From: JANLTX01 sp049840835
GTDB lineage: Bacteria; Armatimonadota; Armatimonadia; Armatimonadales; Armatimonadaceae
Direction: 5' to 3'
Length of the DNA stretch: 64,000 nucleotides
Assembly: GCA_049840835.1 (NCBI GenBank)
Contig: JASGJG010000036.1
Coordinates: 124,001-188,000, forward strand
Shown: in pieces, positions 41,490 to 50,788 of the stretch
Layout of the letters: each line of letters starts with the position of its first letter
How positions within the stretch are numbered: position 1 is the stretch's first letter
Made by a program: the position numbers and the translations under genes
The notes under the pieces: model-generated
What the model was told of the DNA's origin: nothing
Database searches by the model: none
What the model saw: only the letters and a program-made list of their open reading frames with translations

Positions 41490-41543
41490 CTTGGGCGAGT
41501 AGTCCAGGCTCCAGGCAGGACACTGGCGCCCTAAATAATGGTG

Positions 41544-42832
41544 TTAGATTTCGGTATCGTTCCATTCGCGCAAGGCCCTGCCGGGGATGTGGCCCTGGTG
41601 CGGGGCCTTCGGGGTTTCGACTCGTTGCGCCACATAGATTCCCCGGTGCCCGGAGAGGATATAGGAAACGATACAGACGGCTAGCAACGGCATAGCCATA
41701 GGCGCACCGAACAGCTCGATGCCCATGAGAGCGCAAGCCAGTGGTGTATTCGCGGCCCCGGCGAACACTGCCACGAACCCCAGCGCCGCAAAGAACCCGA
41801 CAGGCTGATGAGTAATAGTCGCGAGTGCTGCTCCCAGAGTCGCACCGATAACAAACAACGGCGTGACCTCTCCCCCCTTGAAGCCACTACCGAGAGTCAC
41901 GACGGTAAAGAGAAGTTTCAGGGCGAAGGCGAATAGAATCACGCCGCCGGGCTGAAATGCGCGCTCCAGTATAGGTAGAGAGAGACCCAGGTACTCCCGA
42001 CCAAAGAGCTGTGCCAGAGCGATAACGATCAAGCCACCCACAGCTGGGCGCAGATACGGATGCTGTGGCAGTAGCTTTTTGAAGCCGTGCCCGAGCACTT
42101 CTGTAGTCATAGAGAATAGCGCTGCTACTCCAGCGGAGAGCACTCCCAACAACAGAATCCCGCCCCAGAGGGTGGGAGTAGCACCGGAATTTCTCCCGCT
42201 GTATAGATGTGATGTGTGATGCCGAGTGCCTTGCACACCACATCGCCGATGTAGGCGGCCACGAAACACGGCAGCAGTGCCTCAAAACGAATTAGCCCCA
42301 GTGAGAGGACTTCCATACCGAAGAGAGTGCCCGCCAGCGGGGTGCCAAATACGGAACTGAACCCGCCGGAGATGCCACACATAAGAAGCAATCGGTGCTC
42401 CTGTGTGGAGAGTTTCAGAGGGCGCTGAAGCAGGCTGGCGAGCGTCCCTCCCATCTGGACCGCCGTTCCCTCTCGCCCGGCAGAGCCACCGAACAAATGA
42501 GTCCAGACCGTGGCGAGCAACACCATGGGCGCCAGGCGAAATGGAATAGATTCCGCGCCGGATTCCTGGTGAATTCTATCGAGCAGAAGGTTACTGCCCC
42601 CCTCGATAGGCTTGCCGAAACGCTGATAGACCGCTCCCAGCACTAGGCCTGCTATAGGTAAAGCGTAGAGTAGATTGGCATGTGTTTCTTGAAGGCGGGT
42701 GGCACGCTCTAAGAGATTCAGAAACAGCGCGGAGGCGCTTCCACAGAGCAGCCCAACCAGCGCCCCCAAGAGTGTCCAGCGACACAGGGCGCGGTAGAGC
42801 GAAATGACTTCGGTAAGTCGAAACGACGGCAT
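41544..42832 (-). pseudogene. ClC-family chloride channel/antiporter, one frameshift
   Basis: From ATG 42832 the first frame gives CRWTLLGALVGLLCGSASALFLNLLE, then GGSAGREGTAVQMGGTLAS (the ClC GxxGREGP-like filter motif) and SSVFGTPLAGTLFGMEV. Near 42175 the reading must change frame to continue with LWGGILLLGVLSAGVAALFS, GSGFKGGEVTPLFVIGATLGAA and FAGAANTPLACALMGIELFG, ending at 41544. Combined length about 430 aa is normal. One indel in a CCCACCCTCTGGGG tract accounts for the break. Confidence 0.85.
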
Positions 42833-43049
42833 TACAGTTCCTGTACTTGCTGCCGCATGGGAGGGAGAGATGGCGCACTCCCACGGCAGCCGAGTTCTAC
42901 TCCACAAACGCAGAGTGTCGGTGTCCGTAGGAGTCATCAGCCGTGTGGGGCGGTTTGTCGGGTCAGCGCTAAGCTAACTCAGCCGGGCGAACTCCATGCC
43001 CGTTGGAAACTAGAATATCACAAAAAAGCCATGGCGCCCCAGGACTTCT

Positions 43050-43253
43050 TCAGGGAGCCTGTGGTGACGTATCGTCCGGTGGTGTCGGTCCTTGCCCCGA
43101 TGCTTTCGGCTCTTTTGTGGCGCTCTGGGTAATGGCAATTGCTACTTCCGGGTCGCGAAGCACGCCTTCCTCACTGCTTGGAGTCACCGCCCCGATAGCA
43201 GCGACCATTAAACTGGATGCGAGTATCCGGCGGCGGTCAGTTTTGTCGTTCAT
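43050..43253 (-). CDS. Small exported peptide-like protein, 67 aa
   Basis: From ATG 43253, preceded by a good AAAGGAG ribosome-binding site. It begins MNDKTDRRRILASSLMVAAIGAV, a Tat-like RR leader without the full consensus, followed by a short acidic/proline-rich tail. A TATACT box lies about 30 bp upstream. No family recognised. Confidence 0.5.
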   Translation of the reverse strand: MNDKTDRRRILASSLMVAAIGAVTPSSEEGVLRDPEVAIAITQSATKEPKASGQGPTPPDDTSPQAP

Positions 43254-43300
43254 GAACTCTCCTTTGTACCAGGAGCGTTGCCAGTATAACAACTAGTTCC

Positions 43301-44908
43301 CTAGACACGCATCGGGGCTCGCTTCCCATTCAGTAACACTCCCAGCAGCGTGTGGCGCACAAAGAGCTGATAGGACGCCAATAAGGCAACTACAGTAACT
43401 CCAAGAATCACAAGGAGCTTTACTACCAGCGGCAACGCCAGGTCTCGCAGGAGAAGCTGGAGGGCAACGATCAGTGGCAGATGCGCGATATAGAGCCAGT
43501 AGCTGGAGTCAGAGAGATACCGCAGCGTGGGGCTTTCTTTAGCGAGAAAGCGACGTGCCAGCCCCAGGCACCCGCAGATCATAAACCAGGTATAGCTGAC
43601 CTGGGTAGAGGCAGTCATTTGGGCTGGCATGCCTAGTGTCACGATTCCCAGCGGCAGGAACACCGCCAGCGCAAGGCTTAGTGTCAGCCACCAGCGCCGT
43701 CCCAGAATACCCTCCGTATCTCCGGCCTCATAGTAAAGCGCTCCGAAGAAGAAGAACACACCGTAGTAGAACAGTAGATGCGGTGGCGGCACTAGCCCCA
43801 TGGCGGTGTCCGCACCGAAAGCGGGCATCAGTGTGCCCATAAAGAGCTGCGGTAGCACGGTCAAGGGAATCACCCATGCATAGCGGAGCGGCGAGACCAC
43901 CCACTTCTGGGGAATGCGAACTCTACTTGAAATACGAGTCCAGAGAGCGAAGAAGGGCAACAACCAACACAGAAACCAGAGGAACCACAAATGCTCGAAG
44001 ATAGGTGTGGAGAAGCACTGAGCTTTCAGAAACTCCCCATAACTCTGCCTCAGAGAGTCCAGCAGTGGGATCTTTCGAGGTGTAGTAGGCGGCAGGAGCT
44101 TGCGGCATCGTTCCCGCCCGGCGTCGATATCCCTCTGCGAGTGTGGAGGCAGCCCGAGCAGGGTTACCAGTCTCTGTGTGGTGGCAGTGCCTATATAGGC
44201 AAGCTGCCCCGGCGTATAGTCGTCGCGGGTGCGTATCGTAACATTCGCACCGTGTTTGAGCAGTACAGTCACCACGTCGTCCTGCCCTAGCAACACGGCG
44301 CTATGGAGCGCTGTAGAGCCACCGGTGTTTAGCCGGTTCACCTCCGCCCCGTTCTTCAAGAGCAGCTCTGCCACAGCGACATCGCCACGAAGAGCGGCCC
44401 AACTCAGAGGAGTGGCGCCGAATTGCTTATCCGGCGTGTTCACATTGCCTCCGGCAGCGAGTAGCCGCTTCAGTGCAGCACTATCTCCTTGCACGGCAGC
44501 CTCTACTACCGTCTTCGGCGGCGCGGATTTCGTTGGCGCAACTCTACTCGGCGACTTCGCTGCAGCTTTCACTATCTGGCGGTATAGCGGCACGATTGTG
44601 AGCGTACCTAATACACATGGCAAAAGAATCCGCAGTAAGCGATGCCGAATCACTCCACTCAGCCCGTAGCGTCGCCAGAGCAAGGCAGTAAAGAACCCGC
44701 TGACCAGGAAGAACAGCGGCATACGGAATCCATGGATCAGGAGCACCAGCGCTCCCATTGCCGGAGTCGCGGTGTTATCCTGTATTGGCCAGAGCCCCGG
44801 AACAAAGGTCATGATGGCATGGAGAACGATCCCCAGGAGCATGGCCAGCGCCCGCAGCGCATCCAGGTCATGCCGTCGTGTGTCCCCTGTTGATGAAATT
44901 GCACTCAT
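43301..44908 (-). CDS. Acyltransferase-3 family membrane protein with inserted ankyrin repeats
   Basis: 535 aa. It opens with the OpgC/acyltransferase-3 signature DLDALRALAMLLGIVLHAIMTF and RMPLFFLVSGFFTALLWRRYG. After the third helix, where the loop is normally short, an insert of about 150 residues (115-265) carries three ankyrin repeats (GATPLSWAALRGDVAVAELLLKNGAEVN, GSTALHSAVLLGQDDVVTVLL). The remaining eight or so helices then resume. Such enzymes acetylate or succinylate extracytoplasmic glycans. The ankyrin block is placed to face the cytoplasm or periplasm as a docking site. Confidence 0.87.
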   Translation of the reverse strand: MSAISSTGDTRRHDLDALRALAMLLGIVLHAIMTFVPGLWPIQDNTATPAMGALVLLIHGFRMPLFFLVSGFFTALLWRRYGLSGVIRHRLLRILLPCVLGTLTIVPLYRQIVKAAAKSPSRVAPTKSAPPKTVVEAAVQGDSAALKRLLAAGGNVNTPDKQFGATPLSWAALRGDVAVAELLLKNGAEVNRLNTGGSTALHSAVLLGQDDVVTVLLKHGANVTIRTRDDYTPGQLAYIGTATTQRLVTLLGLPPHSQRDIDAGRERCRKLLPPTTPRKIPLLDSLRQSYGEFLKAQCFSTPIFEHLWFLWFLCWLLPFFALWTRISSRVRIPQKWVVSPLRYAWVIPLTVLPQLFMGTLMPAFGADTAMGLVPPPHLLFYYGVFFFFGALYYEAGDTEGILGRRWWLTLSLALAVFLPLGIVTLGMPAQMTASTQVSYTWFMICGCLGLARRFLAKESPTLRYLSDSSYWLYIAHLPLIVALQLLLRDLALPLVVKLLVILGVTVVALLASYQLFVRHTLLGVLLNGKRAPMRV

Positions 44909-45012
44909 GCCCTTTAGACAAGATCGACATTTTCCACGGTTGCAGAGCGCTCCTCCTGTTCTAGGAGTGTCGGATTCTTGCCACCTATGCTACGATTCCG
45001 TGTCATTTCAGC

Positions 45013-45717
45013 ATGGCGAAAACTGATCCTTATTCCTTTCGCTTTCCCGAACCCGGCCCTGCGTCTGAGTCGAGTGAAAAGAGGCTCGCACAGCAGGCGC
45101 TCTTCGATTTTAATGCAGGGCGTTACAAAGAAGCCCTGGAAAAGATCAATACCCTGCCTGATGGTTATTATGCCTTCGATGCAGTGATGGTACTGATCGA
45201 GCTATTCGGGCTTCGAAAACAAGACAGCCTATTGAAACACAAACAAGACAGCCTATTGAAACACAAAATAGAGCAGCTCCAGAAACGAGCCGTTTCCGAT
45301 GAAGAACGGATCTACATAGATGGCATGCTGTGCTACATGGAAAGTAACTACGATTGTTGTTTAGAGAAGCTAAAACCATTGCTGGGCACGATGCCCAACA
45401 ATCAACTGATCGCCAACAGAATCGCAATCTCGCATGCGATACTGAACGACTACACAAGCTTTGATTCCATGTATGACTATATGGTCACAAATAGTCTAAA
45501 GACGAACCGCTATGTCAACTTTTACCATGGAGTCTCATTGGTCCAACACAGGCGGTACTCTGAGAGCAAAGGGTTCTTTGATATAGAGTCCCCAGTGCCT
45601 TTTATCAAGCGGGAATCATTGAGGTATCGCATGTACATCGCCGTACGTGAGAAAGCCTACGCGGAATCGTTCCGGTACTACAAGATTATCGTCAAAGATA
45701 TCTGGCGCAAGAAATAG
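45013..45717 (+). CDS. TPR-like hypothetical protein with a 24-bp tandem duplication
   Basis: 234 aa with helical repeats of tetratricopeptide type (LFDFNAGRYKEALEKINTLPDG, LCYMESNYDCCLEKLKPLLG, VSLVQHRRYSESKGFFD). Codon use is AT-richer than its neighbours. An exact 24-bp duplication (45217-45240 and 45241-45264) repeats KQDSLLKH inside a helix. No partner is evident. Confidence 0.7.
   Translation: MAKTDPYSFRFPEPGPASESSEKRLAQQALFDFNAGRYKEALEKINTLPDGYYAFDAVMVLIELFGLRKQDSLLKHKQDSLLKHKIEQLQKRAVSDEERIYIDGMLCYMESNYDCCLEKLKPLLGTMPNNQLIANRIAISHAILNDYTSFDSMYDYMVTNSLKTNRYVNFYHGVSLVQHRRYSESKGFFDIESPVPFIKRESLRYRMYIAVREKAYAESFRYYKIIVKDIWRKK
45217..45264 (+). repeat. Perfect 24-bp tandem duplication
   Basis: Two adjacent identical copies of a 24-bp unit starting AAACAAGACAGCCTATTG. 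It keeps frame and adds eight residues. Confidence 0.95.
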
Positions 45718-45728
45718 TAGCGGATAGT

Positions 45729-45752
45729 AAAAAGCCCCCCATTTCTGGGGGG
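45729..45752 (-). terminator. Terminator of the ABC-F gene
   Basis: Minus strand CCCCCC-AGAAAT-GGGGGG then CTTTTT, 25 bp beyond the ABC-F stop. Confidence 0.85.
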
Positions 45753-45776
45753 TGGTGAATTGGTTAATAACCAGGA

Positions 45777-47375
45777 CTAGACATCCACACGTTTCATGCG
45801 CTCGATAGCCGGGTCTAAGACCATCTCTAGCTTGCCGTCCATCACCTCATAGATACCGGTTGCTACCTGGTCGATGAGGTACTGATCGTGGCTGGACATC
45901 AGGATGGTGCCCTCGAACTGGCGCAGAGCCTCGATCAGGACGTCGCGGGCCAGTGGGTCCAGGTGGTTCGTCGGTTCGTCGAGGAGGTAGAAGTTCGCGG
46001 GGCGCAGCAGGAACTTGGCAAGGGCCACACGGGCACGCTCGCCACCGGAGAGCACACCGACCTTCTTGAACGGCGCATCTTCCCCACGGAACTGAAGGCG
46101 GGCCAGAAGGCCACGGGCGAGCTCCTCATGCTTACCCTCAACACCGGCCATTGTTTCTTCAAAGACCGTGTTATCTTTCACCAGTGTCTCCGCCTGGTGC
46201 TGGGCAAAATATCCGATCTCAGTCTTCGCGTTCACGGTTACGGTACCCGCAGTCGGCACTTCCTGCTGAGCAACTAAGCGAAGGAGAGTAGACTTACCCA
46301 CCCCGTTTGGTCCGATGAGAGCGATTTTATCCTGGCGCTGAATATCCAGGTTGATGCCGTTCAGGATCGTCTTCTCGCCGTATTTCTTCACCACATTTGC
46401 GATCATCACCGGCTCGGGAGCTTCACGCGGCGGCTCGGGGAACTGGAGGTAGATGCTGCGCGGCTTCTCCTTAGGCTTGGGCAGCATATCTATCTTCTCC
46501 AGCTGCTTCACACGGCTCTCCACCATGCCCGACTTGGACTTGTTACCACGCCAGCGCGCCACGAACTCTTTCCAGTCCGCAATCTCGCGCTGCTGCGCTT
46601 CCCAGGCCTTGAAGTCACGCTCGTATTGCTCCTGGCGCTGCTTCTCGTAGTCGTCGTAGTTACCGTTGTAGATCTTGACGGTTTGTTCGTCCACTTCCCA
46701 GATCTTCTCGGCGACTACATTCAGGAACTCCACATCGTGCGAGATGCAGATCACAGCACCGGGGTAGCTGGGAATGTAGTCGTACATCAGCCAGTACTTG
46801 GCCGATGTATCCAAGTGGTTCGTCGGTTCGTCGAGAAACAGATAGTCGGGCTCGGTCAGCAGGAGTTTGGCCATGGCGATACGCATCTGCCAGCCCCCAG
46901 AGTAGGTGTCCGTTAGTCGGTCGATAGCGTCCAGTTCGAAGCCGAGACCGGAGAGCACCCGCCCGATGCGCGCGTCCATGGTGTGCGCCTCTACACGGTG
47001 CAGGTCCTCGCTCGCTTTATCGAGAGCGGCCAGGTCAGACTTGCTGGCATCGCCGCTGCCCACGGCATGGCTGGCGGCCAATAGTCGAGCTTCGATGTCA
47101 GCAACGTTTGGAAACGCGGAGCGCATTTCCTCACCAATGGTGACGCCCAATCGGCACTGGGATTCCTGGTTCAGGTAGCCCACGGTGCGGCCATGGCGAT
47201 GTACGGCGCCTTTATCTGGCTCTTCCAGTCCGGCCAGCATCTTGATCAAGGTCGATTTGCCCGCACCATTGAGGCCCACGACCCCGATGCGCTCCTTATC
47301 GCCCAGATGCAGCGTAATATCCTTGAGCACATCTTGCGGCCCAAAGCTTTTGTAGAGTTTTTCAGCGGTCAGCAT
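45777..47375 (-). CDS. ABC-F family ATPase (translation factor type)
   Basis: 532 aa with two ABC domains and no membrane part. Walker A motifs GLNGAGKST and GPNGVGKST; signatures YSGGWQMRIAMAK and LSGGERARVALAK; Walker B with LFLDEPTNHLD and YLLDEPTNHLD. The interdomain linker is long, basic and helical (YEKQRQEQYERDFKAWEAQQ). ABC-F proteins bind the ribosomal E site and relieve stalling. Length and linker resemble the YbiT/YdiF group. Confidence 0.93.
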   Translation of the reverse strand: MLTAEKLYKSFGPQDVLKDITLHLGDKERIGVVGLNGAGKSTLIKMLAGLEEPDKGAVHRHGRTVGYLNQESQCRLGVTIGEEMRSAFPNVADIEARLLAASHAVGSGDASKSDLAALDKASEDLHRVEAHTMDARIGRVLSGLGFELDAIDRLTDTYSGGWQMRIAMAKLLLTEPDYLFLDEPTNHLDTSAKYWLMYDYIPSYPGAVICISHDVEFLNVVAEKIWEVDEQTVKIYNGNYDDYEKQRQEQYERDFKAWEAQQREIADWKEFVARWRGNKSKSGMVESRVKQLEKIDMLPKPKEKPRSIYLQFPEPPREAPEPVMIANVVKKYGEKTILNGINLDIQRQDKIALIGPNGVGKSTLLRLVAQQEVPTAGTVTVNAKTEIGYFAQHQAETLVKDNTVFEETMAGVEGKHEELARGLLARLQFRGEDAPFKKVGVLSGGERARVALAKFLLRPANFYLLDEPTNHLDPLARDVLIEALRQFEGTILMSSHDQYLIDQVATGIYEVMDGKLEMVLDPAIERMKRVDV

Positions 47376-47478
47376 AGTTGTTTATTGTGTTTTGTATCGT
47401 GGGCGATGCGCCGCGAGTTAAAACCCGGCCTGGAGCGTGCCCATGCCTTTTGAGGGCGAATGAGGTGATTCCACATGA

Positions 47479-47507
47479 AAAAGCCCCTGCGCCATACTGC
47501 GCCGGGG
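47479..47507 (-). terminator. Terminator on the minus strand upstream of the ABC-F gene
   Basis: GCCCCGGCGC...GCAGGGGC hairpin followed by TTTTT on the minus strand. It would end transcription coming from the DUF2231 gene. Confidence 0.65.
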
Positions 47508-47558
47508 CCGTCCTCGGAAACCTGTCCATTTTATCTTGCCTGAGGCAGTTTTGCCATC

Positions 47559-47738
47559 TGCCCCCTATCCCCCAATAATGGGGGCACCAGAACAGGCATC
47601 CTTGCCTGAGCCGCTTCGCGACGTTATCTCGCTTGCCAATAAGCCTGCGCGTTAGCGCCAACAATGCTGCGGAGCAGCTAAAGCTGCCCGCAGGGCATTC
47701 TTTGATCGGGTGCCCCCATTATTGGGGGATAGGGGGCA
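47559..47738. repeat. Inverted-repeat element with 30-bp perfect ends (MITE-like)
   Basis: Perfect 30-bp terminal inverted repeats (47559-47588 and 47709-47738) beginning TGCCCCCTATCCCCCAATAA. Each arm is itself a small stem (CCCCC/GGGGG around AATAAT). The 120-bp centre is non-coding. No target duplication is evident. The rest of 47376-47785 holds only the terminator and no gene. Confidence 0.85.
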
Positions 47739-47785
47739 TTAACGCTGAGGGACGCACTAGCGATGAAGCAGAAGGATAGCCCCAA

Positions 47786-48301
47786 CTACGGCCTTGGGCT
47801 TGCTGCTGGGCTTTCTTCGGGAGCTGGTGTAGCTGCTACGGGGTCTTCCGGGCCATAGTCGCCGTGAGAGATAGAGCCGCCCAGGAAGCCGACATAGCCA
47901 ATGCCACCTGCCACAGCCACAGCCACCACTAACCAGAGCCAGAATGGGAGACCTCTCAGCTTGTCTCTTACACCTACGCGCCAGAGTGCCAGTACCAGCG
48001 AGACGCCACCGAAGACAAAGGCTAACAGGCGGTGCAGGTTGACCACATGCTCCGCTTTGGAGCCCGCTTCTATATAGGCGCGGTCATCTTCCTTCACACC
48101 GAACCAGCCGACGACACCCGCCTGCCCGGAAAGCACCGACGGGATGGTGAACAATGCACCAAGTAAGAAACACCAGAAGGCGACGGTGCGCCACCCCTCT
48201 TTCTTGAAGAGAATCGCCCCCACATCGAAGGCAACTGCGATCATGATCAAGACGATGGGAAAGTGAGTCGATGCGCCGTGTAGGTGCTTCCAGAATGCCA
48301 T
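47786..48301 (-). CDS. DUF2231 membrane protein
   Basis: 171 aa, four membrane helices: THFPIVLIMIAVAFDVGAILF, VAFWCFLLGALFTIPSVLSG, HRLLAFVFGGVSLVLALW and WLWLVVAVAVAGGIGYVGF. The N-terminal H-FPI-L pattern and the second His (LHRLLA) are typical of DUF2231, possibly heme-associated. The tail is Pro/Ala/Glu-rich. Confidence 0.82.
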   Translation of the reverse strand: MAFWKHLHGASTHFPIVLIMIAVAFDVGAILFKKEGWRTVAFWCFLLGALFTIPSVLSGQAGVVGWFGVKEDDRAYIEAGSKAEHVVNLHRLLAFVFGGVSLVLALWRVGVRDKLRGLPFWLWLVVAVAVAGGIGYVGFLGGSISHGDYGPEDPVAATPAPEESPAASPRP

Positions 48302-48470
48302 GTTTACCTAACTCTATCTCTTGGACGACGGCTACGTCAAGTTCCTTCCCATCTATTAAAGATTTCCTATTCTCGCAAAGAAAGAGTTCCTTCTCACGAA
48401 GGAGCGCGGCGGGAATACCATCGATTCCGTGTTGGGCGAAGCTCCCACTGTACTGCCAAGAAATTGCCGC

Positions 48471-48476
48471 TACAAT
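48471..48476 (+). promoter_or_regulatory. -10 box of Lgt-like gene 1
   Basis: TACAAT ending 6 nt before ATG 48483. The same box and spacing precede the paralogue at 49185. Confidence 0.6.
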
Positions 48477-48482
48477 TGCACT

Positions 48483-49169
48483 ATGGCATTGGCGTGTTAT
48501 GGATTGGCCTGTTTGCTCAGCGGACTGGCGTTCTGGCTAATGGGGCGTCGCCATGGGCTGGTCACCAGGGAAATCGCATGGTTGGCGTCGGCGTGGCTGG
48601 TAGGGAGCGTCCTGGGCGCGAACCTGGTGCAGCAAGCGTTGGCCTATGGAGCGCCGGGTAGCTCCGCACTGGGTGGATTGGTGGGTGGCTGCCTCGCGGT
48701 GTGGGGCGCGAAGAAGTACCTGGGCATAAACCGTCCCACCGGAGATGTCTTCGTGGTAGCCCTACTGGTCGGAGAAATGGTGGCGCGCTGGGGGTGCTTC
48801 TTCGCAAGGTGCTACTATGGGCGCGAGTGCTTACTTCCCTGGGCGGTTTACCAGCACGATGCCCTTCGGCACCCCACGCAGATCTATCTCTCGCTCGTCT
48901 GCGGTTTTACATTGATTGTTTTATTTCTAGTGGAGCGCAAGCGACCTCCCGCGAACACTCTCTTCGTGGTTCAGGGGCTTATCTACCCGCTTCTGCGCTA
49001 TGTAGTCGAGCTTTACCGCGAGCAGGAGCATCTCTACGGCGGCCTTGCTGCTGCGCAGTGGGCCTGTCTGGCAGCCTTCCTTTACTTCGCCTGGCAAGGC
49101 GAACAGCTCTGGACAAAGACAAGCCATAGTTGGCTGTTGCAAGAGAAAACGCCGGGAAGCACGATTTAA
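48483..49169 (+). CDS. Prolipoprotein diacylglyceryl transferase-like membrane protein 1
   Basis: 228 aa from ATG 48483 (a frame start at 48429 lies upstream of the promoter). Seven or so helices; GEMVARWGCFFARCYYGREC, LPWAVYQHDALRHPTQIYLS and PLLRYVVELYREQ correspond to the Lgt core with HPTQ-Y. The full Lgt signature (GNFINxE) is replaced by CFFARC, so true lipoprotein lipidation is doubtful. It is the first of two tandem paralogues. Confidence 0.78.
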   Translation: MALACYGLACLLSGLAFWLMGRRHGLVTREIAWLASAWLVGSVLGANLVQQALAYGAPGSSALGGLVGGCLAVWGAKKYLGINRPTGDVFVVALLVGEMVARWGCFFARCYYGRECLLPWAVYQHDALRHPTQIYLSLVCGFTLIVLFLVERKRPPANTLFVVQGLIYPLLRYVVELYREQEHLYGGLAAAQWACLAAFLYFAWQGEQLWTKTSHSWLLQEKTPGSTI

Positions 49170-49172
49170 CGT

Positions 49173-49178
49173 TACAAT
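49173..49178 (+). promoter_or_regulatory. -10 box of Lgt-like gene 2
   Basis: TACAAT ending 6 nt before ATG 49185; no Shine-Dalgarno. Confidence 0.6.
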
Positions 49179-49184
49179 GCAGTA

Positions 49185-49832
49185 ATGGCATCGGTGCTCT
49201 ACGGGCTTGCCTATCTCACCGGCGCGCTTGCCTTCTGGCTTATGGCGCGGCGGCGCAGGCTCGCCACGGAGGGCATGGCGTGGGTTGCAGCAGCCGGGCT
49301 TATGGGCGGATTGCTTGGTGCCAACCTGGGGCAATGGATAGCCACTGGAGGCACACCGGGGAAATCGGTACTCGGTGGTTGGCTGGGTGGCTGGCTCTCT
49401 GTGTGGGGTATGAAGAAGTACCTCAAACTCAATCGCCCTACGGGAGACCTGTTCGCCATCGCCCTACTTGCCGGAGAGACCGTGGGGCGCTGGGGCTGTT
49501 TTTTTGCCGGTTGTTGCCACGGGCGTGAGTGCCAATTACCCTGGGCTATCTATCAGCACGATGCCTGGCGCCATCCCTCACAAATCTATCTCTCCCTGGC
49601 CTGTGGCATCACACTGGGAGTACTGCTGCTAGTCGAGCGTCGGCGCCCCAAAGAGAACACACTCTTTGTACTACAGGGGCTTATCTACCCCCCCATCCGT
49701 TTCGCCGTGGAGTTCTTCCGCTACAACGAAAAACTCTACTTTGGTCTCTCTACCGCTCAATGGGTCTGCCTGAGTGCGTTTCTCTATTTCATCTGGCGAG
49801 GGAGGCAACAATGGACAACAGGCCAGCTATAG
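49185..49832 (+). CDS. Prolipoprotein diacylglyceryl transferase-like membrane protein 2
   Basis: 215 aa, closely similar to its neighbour: ALAFWLMARRRRLA, KKYLKLNRPTGDLF, GRWGCFFAGCCHGRECQLPW, WRHPSQIYLSLACG and PPIRFAVEFFRYNEKLYFGL. The Cys-rich CFFAGCCHG is kept in place of the Lgt signature. Its 3' end overlaps the next small gene by 22 bp, which starts a row of membrane-protein genes. Confidence 0.8.
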   Translation: MASVLYGLAYLTGALAFWLMARRRRLATEGMAWVAAAGLMGGLLGANLGQWIATGGTPGKSVLGGWLGGWLSVWGMKKYLKLNRPTGDLFAIALLAGETVGRWGCFFAGCCHGRECQLPWAIYQHDAWRHPSQIYLSLACGITLGVLLLVERRRPKENTLFVLQGLIYPPIRFAVEFFRYNEKLYFGLSTAQWVCLSAFLYFIWRGRQQWTTGQL

Positions 49833-50164
49833 GATTAACGATTCTGGGTTGGTTGTCCGGGCTGTTCCTTGGTTTGACACTGCCATGCACTGCCGCTTAT
49901 ATGGGTGTCTATGTTAGTTACATTATTCCCTTAGGTGGTGAATATGGCATTCATTCTGACTATATTGGATCGTTCATAGTCCTTTGCTTTCTGTTAGTCG
50001 ATGCTTTGCTTATTGCACTGGGTTGCACCGGCTGGAGGAGAACTCCTTTTCATCGGGGGCTGACAGTAGGAGCAAGCACGTGTCTGGCTCTCGGTATCCT
50101 GGCAGTCATCTCCATAAATCTAATGGCGATTAGCCAAACGCACAGATTTGGGAGGCAACATTGA
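49811..50164 (+). CDS. Small membrane protein (GLT-x-GA family), member 1
   Basis: 117 aa with three helices; the C-terminal part FHRGLTVGASTCLALGILAVI matches members 2 and 3. The start ATG is set by GGGAGGCAACA. Unknown function; genes 49811-50788 form three adjacent paralogues. Confidence 0.7.
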   Translation: MDNRPAIGLTILGWLSGLFLGLTLPCTAAYMGVYVSYIIPLGGEYGIHSDYIGSFIVLCFLLVDALLIALGCTGWRRTPFHRGLTVGASTCLALGILAVISINLMAISQTHRFGRQH

Positions 50165-50457
50165 GCAGCAACGAACCCGTAGGTAGCGATGTTCCCGGGT
50201 GGACTTTGGGGTTGATGATTGGCCTGCTTCTGCCTGCTCTGGCTGCAGTGCTGGCATCTGTGCTCTGGTTCAAGAAGCCAGATGACTATCTATTCAACTA
50301 CCGGGCAGGATTTTTTGCCTGCTTGATCAGTGCATTCACTGTAACCTGGATTGGCCGGCGTGGTTGGTACCGCCACGCTATCTTGCGTGGTCTGACAGCA
50401 GCTGGATGTGGCTGGCTAATCGTTCTGCCGTTTATGGCAGGAGACTGTGTTTCGTAA
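50161..50457 (+). CDS. Small membrane protein (GLT-x-GA family), member 2
   Basis: 98 aa from a TTG start that overlaps the previous TGA (TTGA) and has the same GGGAGGCAACA ribosome-binding site as member 1. Helices GLMIGLLLPALAAVLASVLW and GFFACLISAFTVTW, then YRHAILRGLTAAGCGWLIVLPF. Confidence 0.65.
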   Translation: MSSNEPVGSDVPGWTLGLMIGLLLPALAAVLASVLWFKKPDDYLFNYRAGFFACLISAFTVTWIGRRGWYRHAILRGLTAAGCGWLIVLPFMAGDCVS

Positions 50458-50485
50458 GTCATTCGTGGAAGAGGAAAACGAGAAT

Positions 50486-50788
50486 ATGGACGAATACAAT
50501 TACAAAGAAGAGAAGAAACCTGCAAAACGAAATCTCTTTGCGGGGTTTATCGGTTTTGTGCTAGGCACAGGGCTTCCGGGCGGGGCAGCATTTGCCACGT
50601 TTTCGGCGGTGTTTCCCTGGCCGTATACCTTGAAACTCACGTTCTTTGCCTGCCTGCTGGCCGCTGGGGTGCTGGCGGGGATTGGAGGGCGGTTCTGGGG
50701 AAAGTCTAGCTTCTTTCGTGGGCTGACAATCGGGGCGTGTCTGTGGTTGGCAGCTCTGCCCTTTATCTGGAATCAATTCCTGCGGTGA
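50486..50788 (+). CDS. Small membrane protein (GLT-x-GA family), member 3
   Basis: 100 aa from ATG 50486 (GAGGAAAACGA upstream; a GTG at 50447 is possible). After a Lys/Glu-rich start: GFIGFVLGTGLPGGAAFATF, FFACLLAAGVLAGIGG and SSFFRGLTIGACLWLAALPF. Clear paralogue of members 1 and 2. The TGA overlaps the next gene as GTGA. Confidence 0.7.
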   Translation: MDEYNYKEEKKPAKRNLFAGFIGFVLGTGLPGGAAFATFSAVFPWPYTLKLTFFACLLAAGVLAGIGGRFWGKSSFFRGLTIGACLWLAALPFIWNQFLR

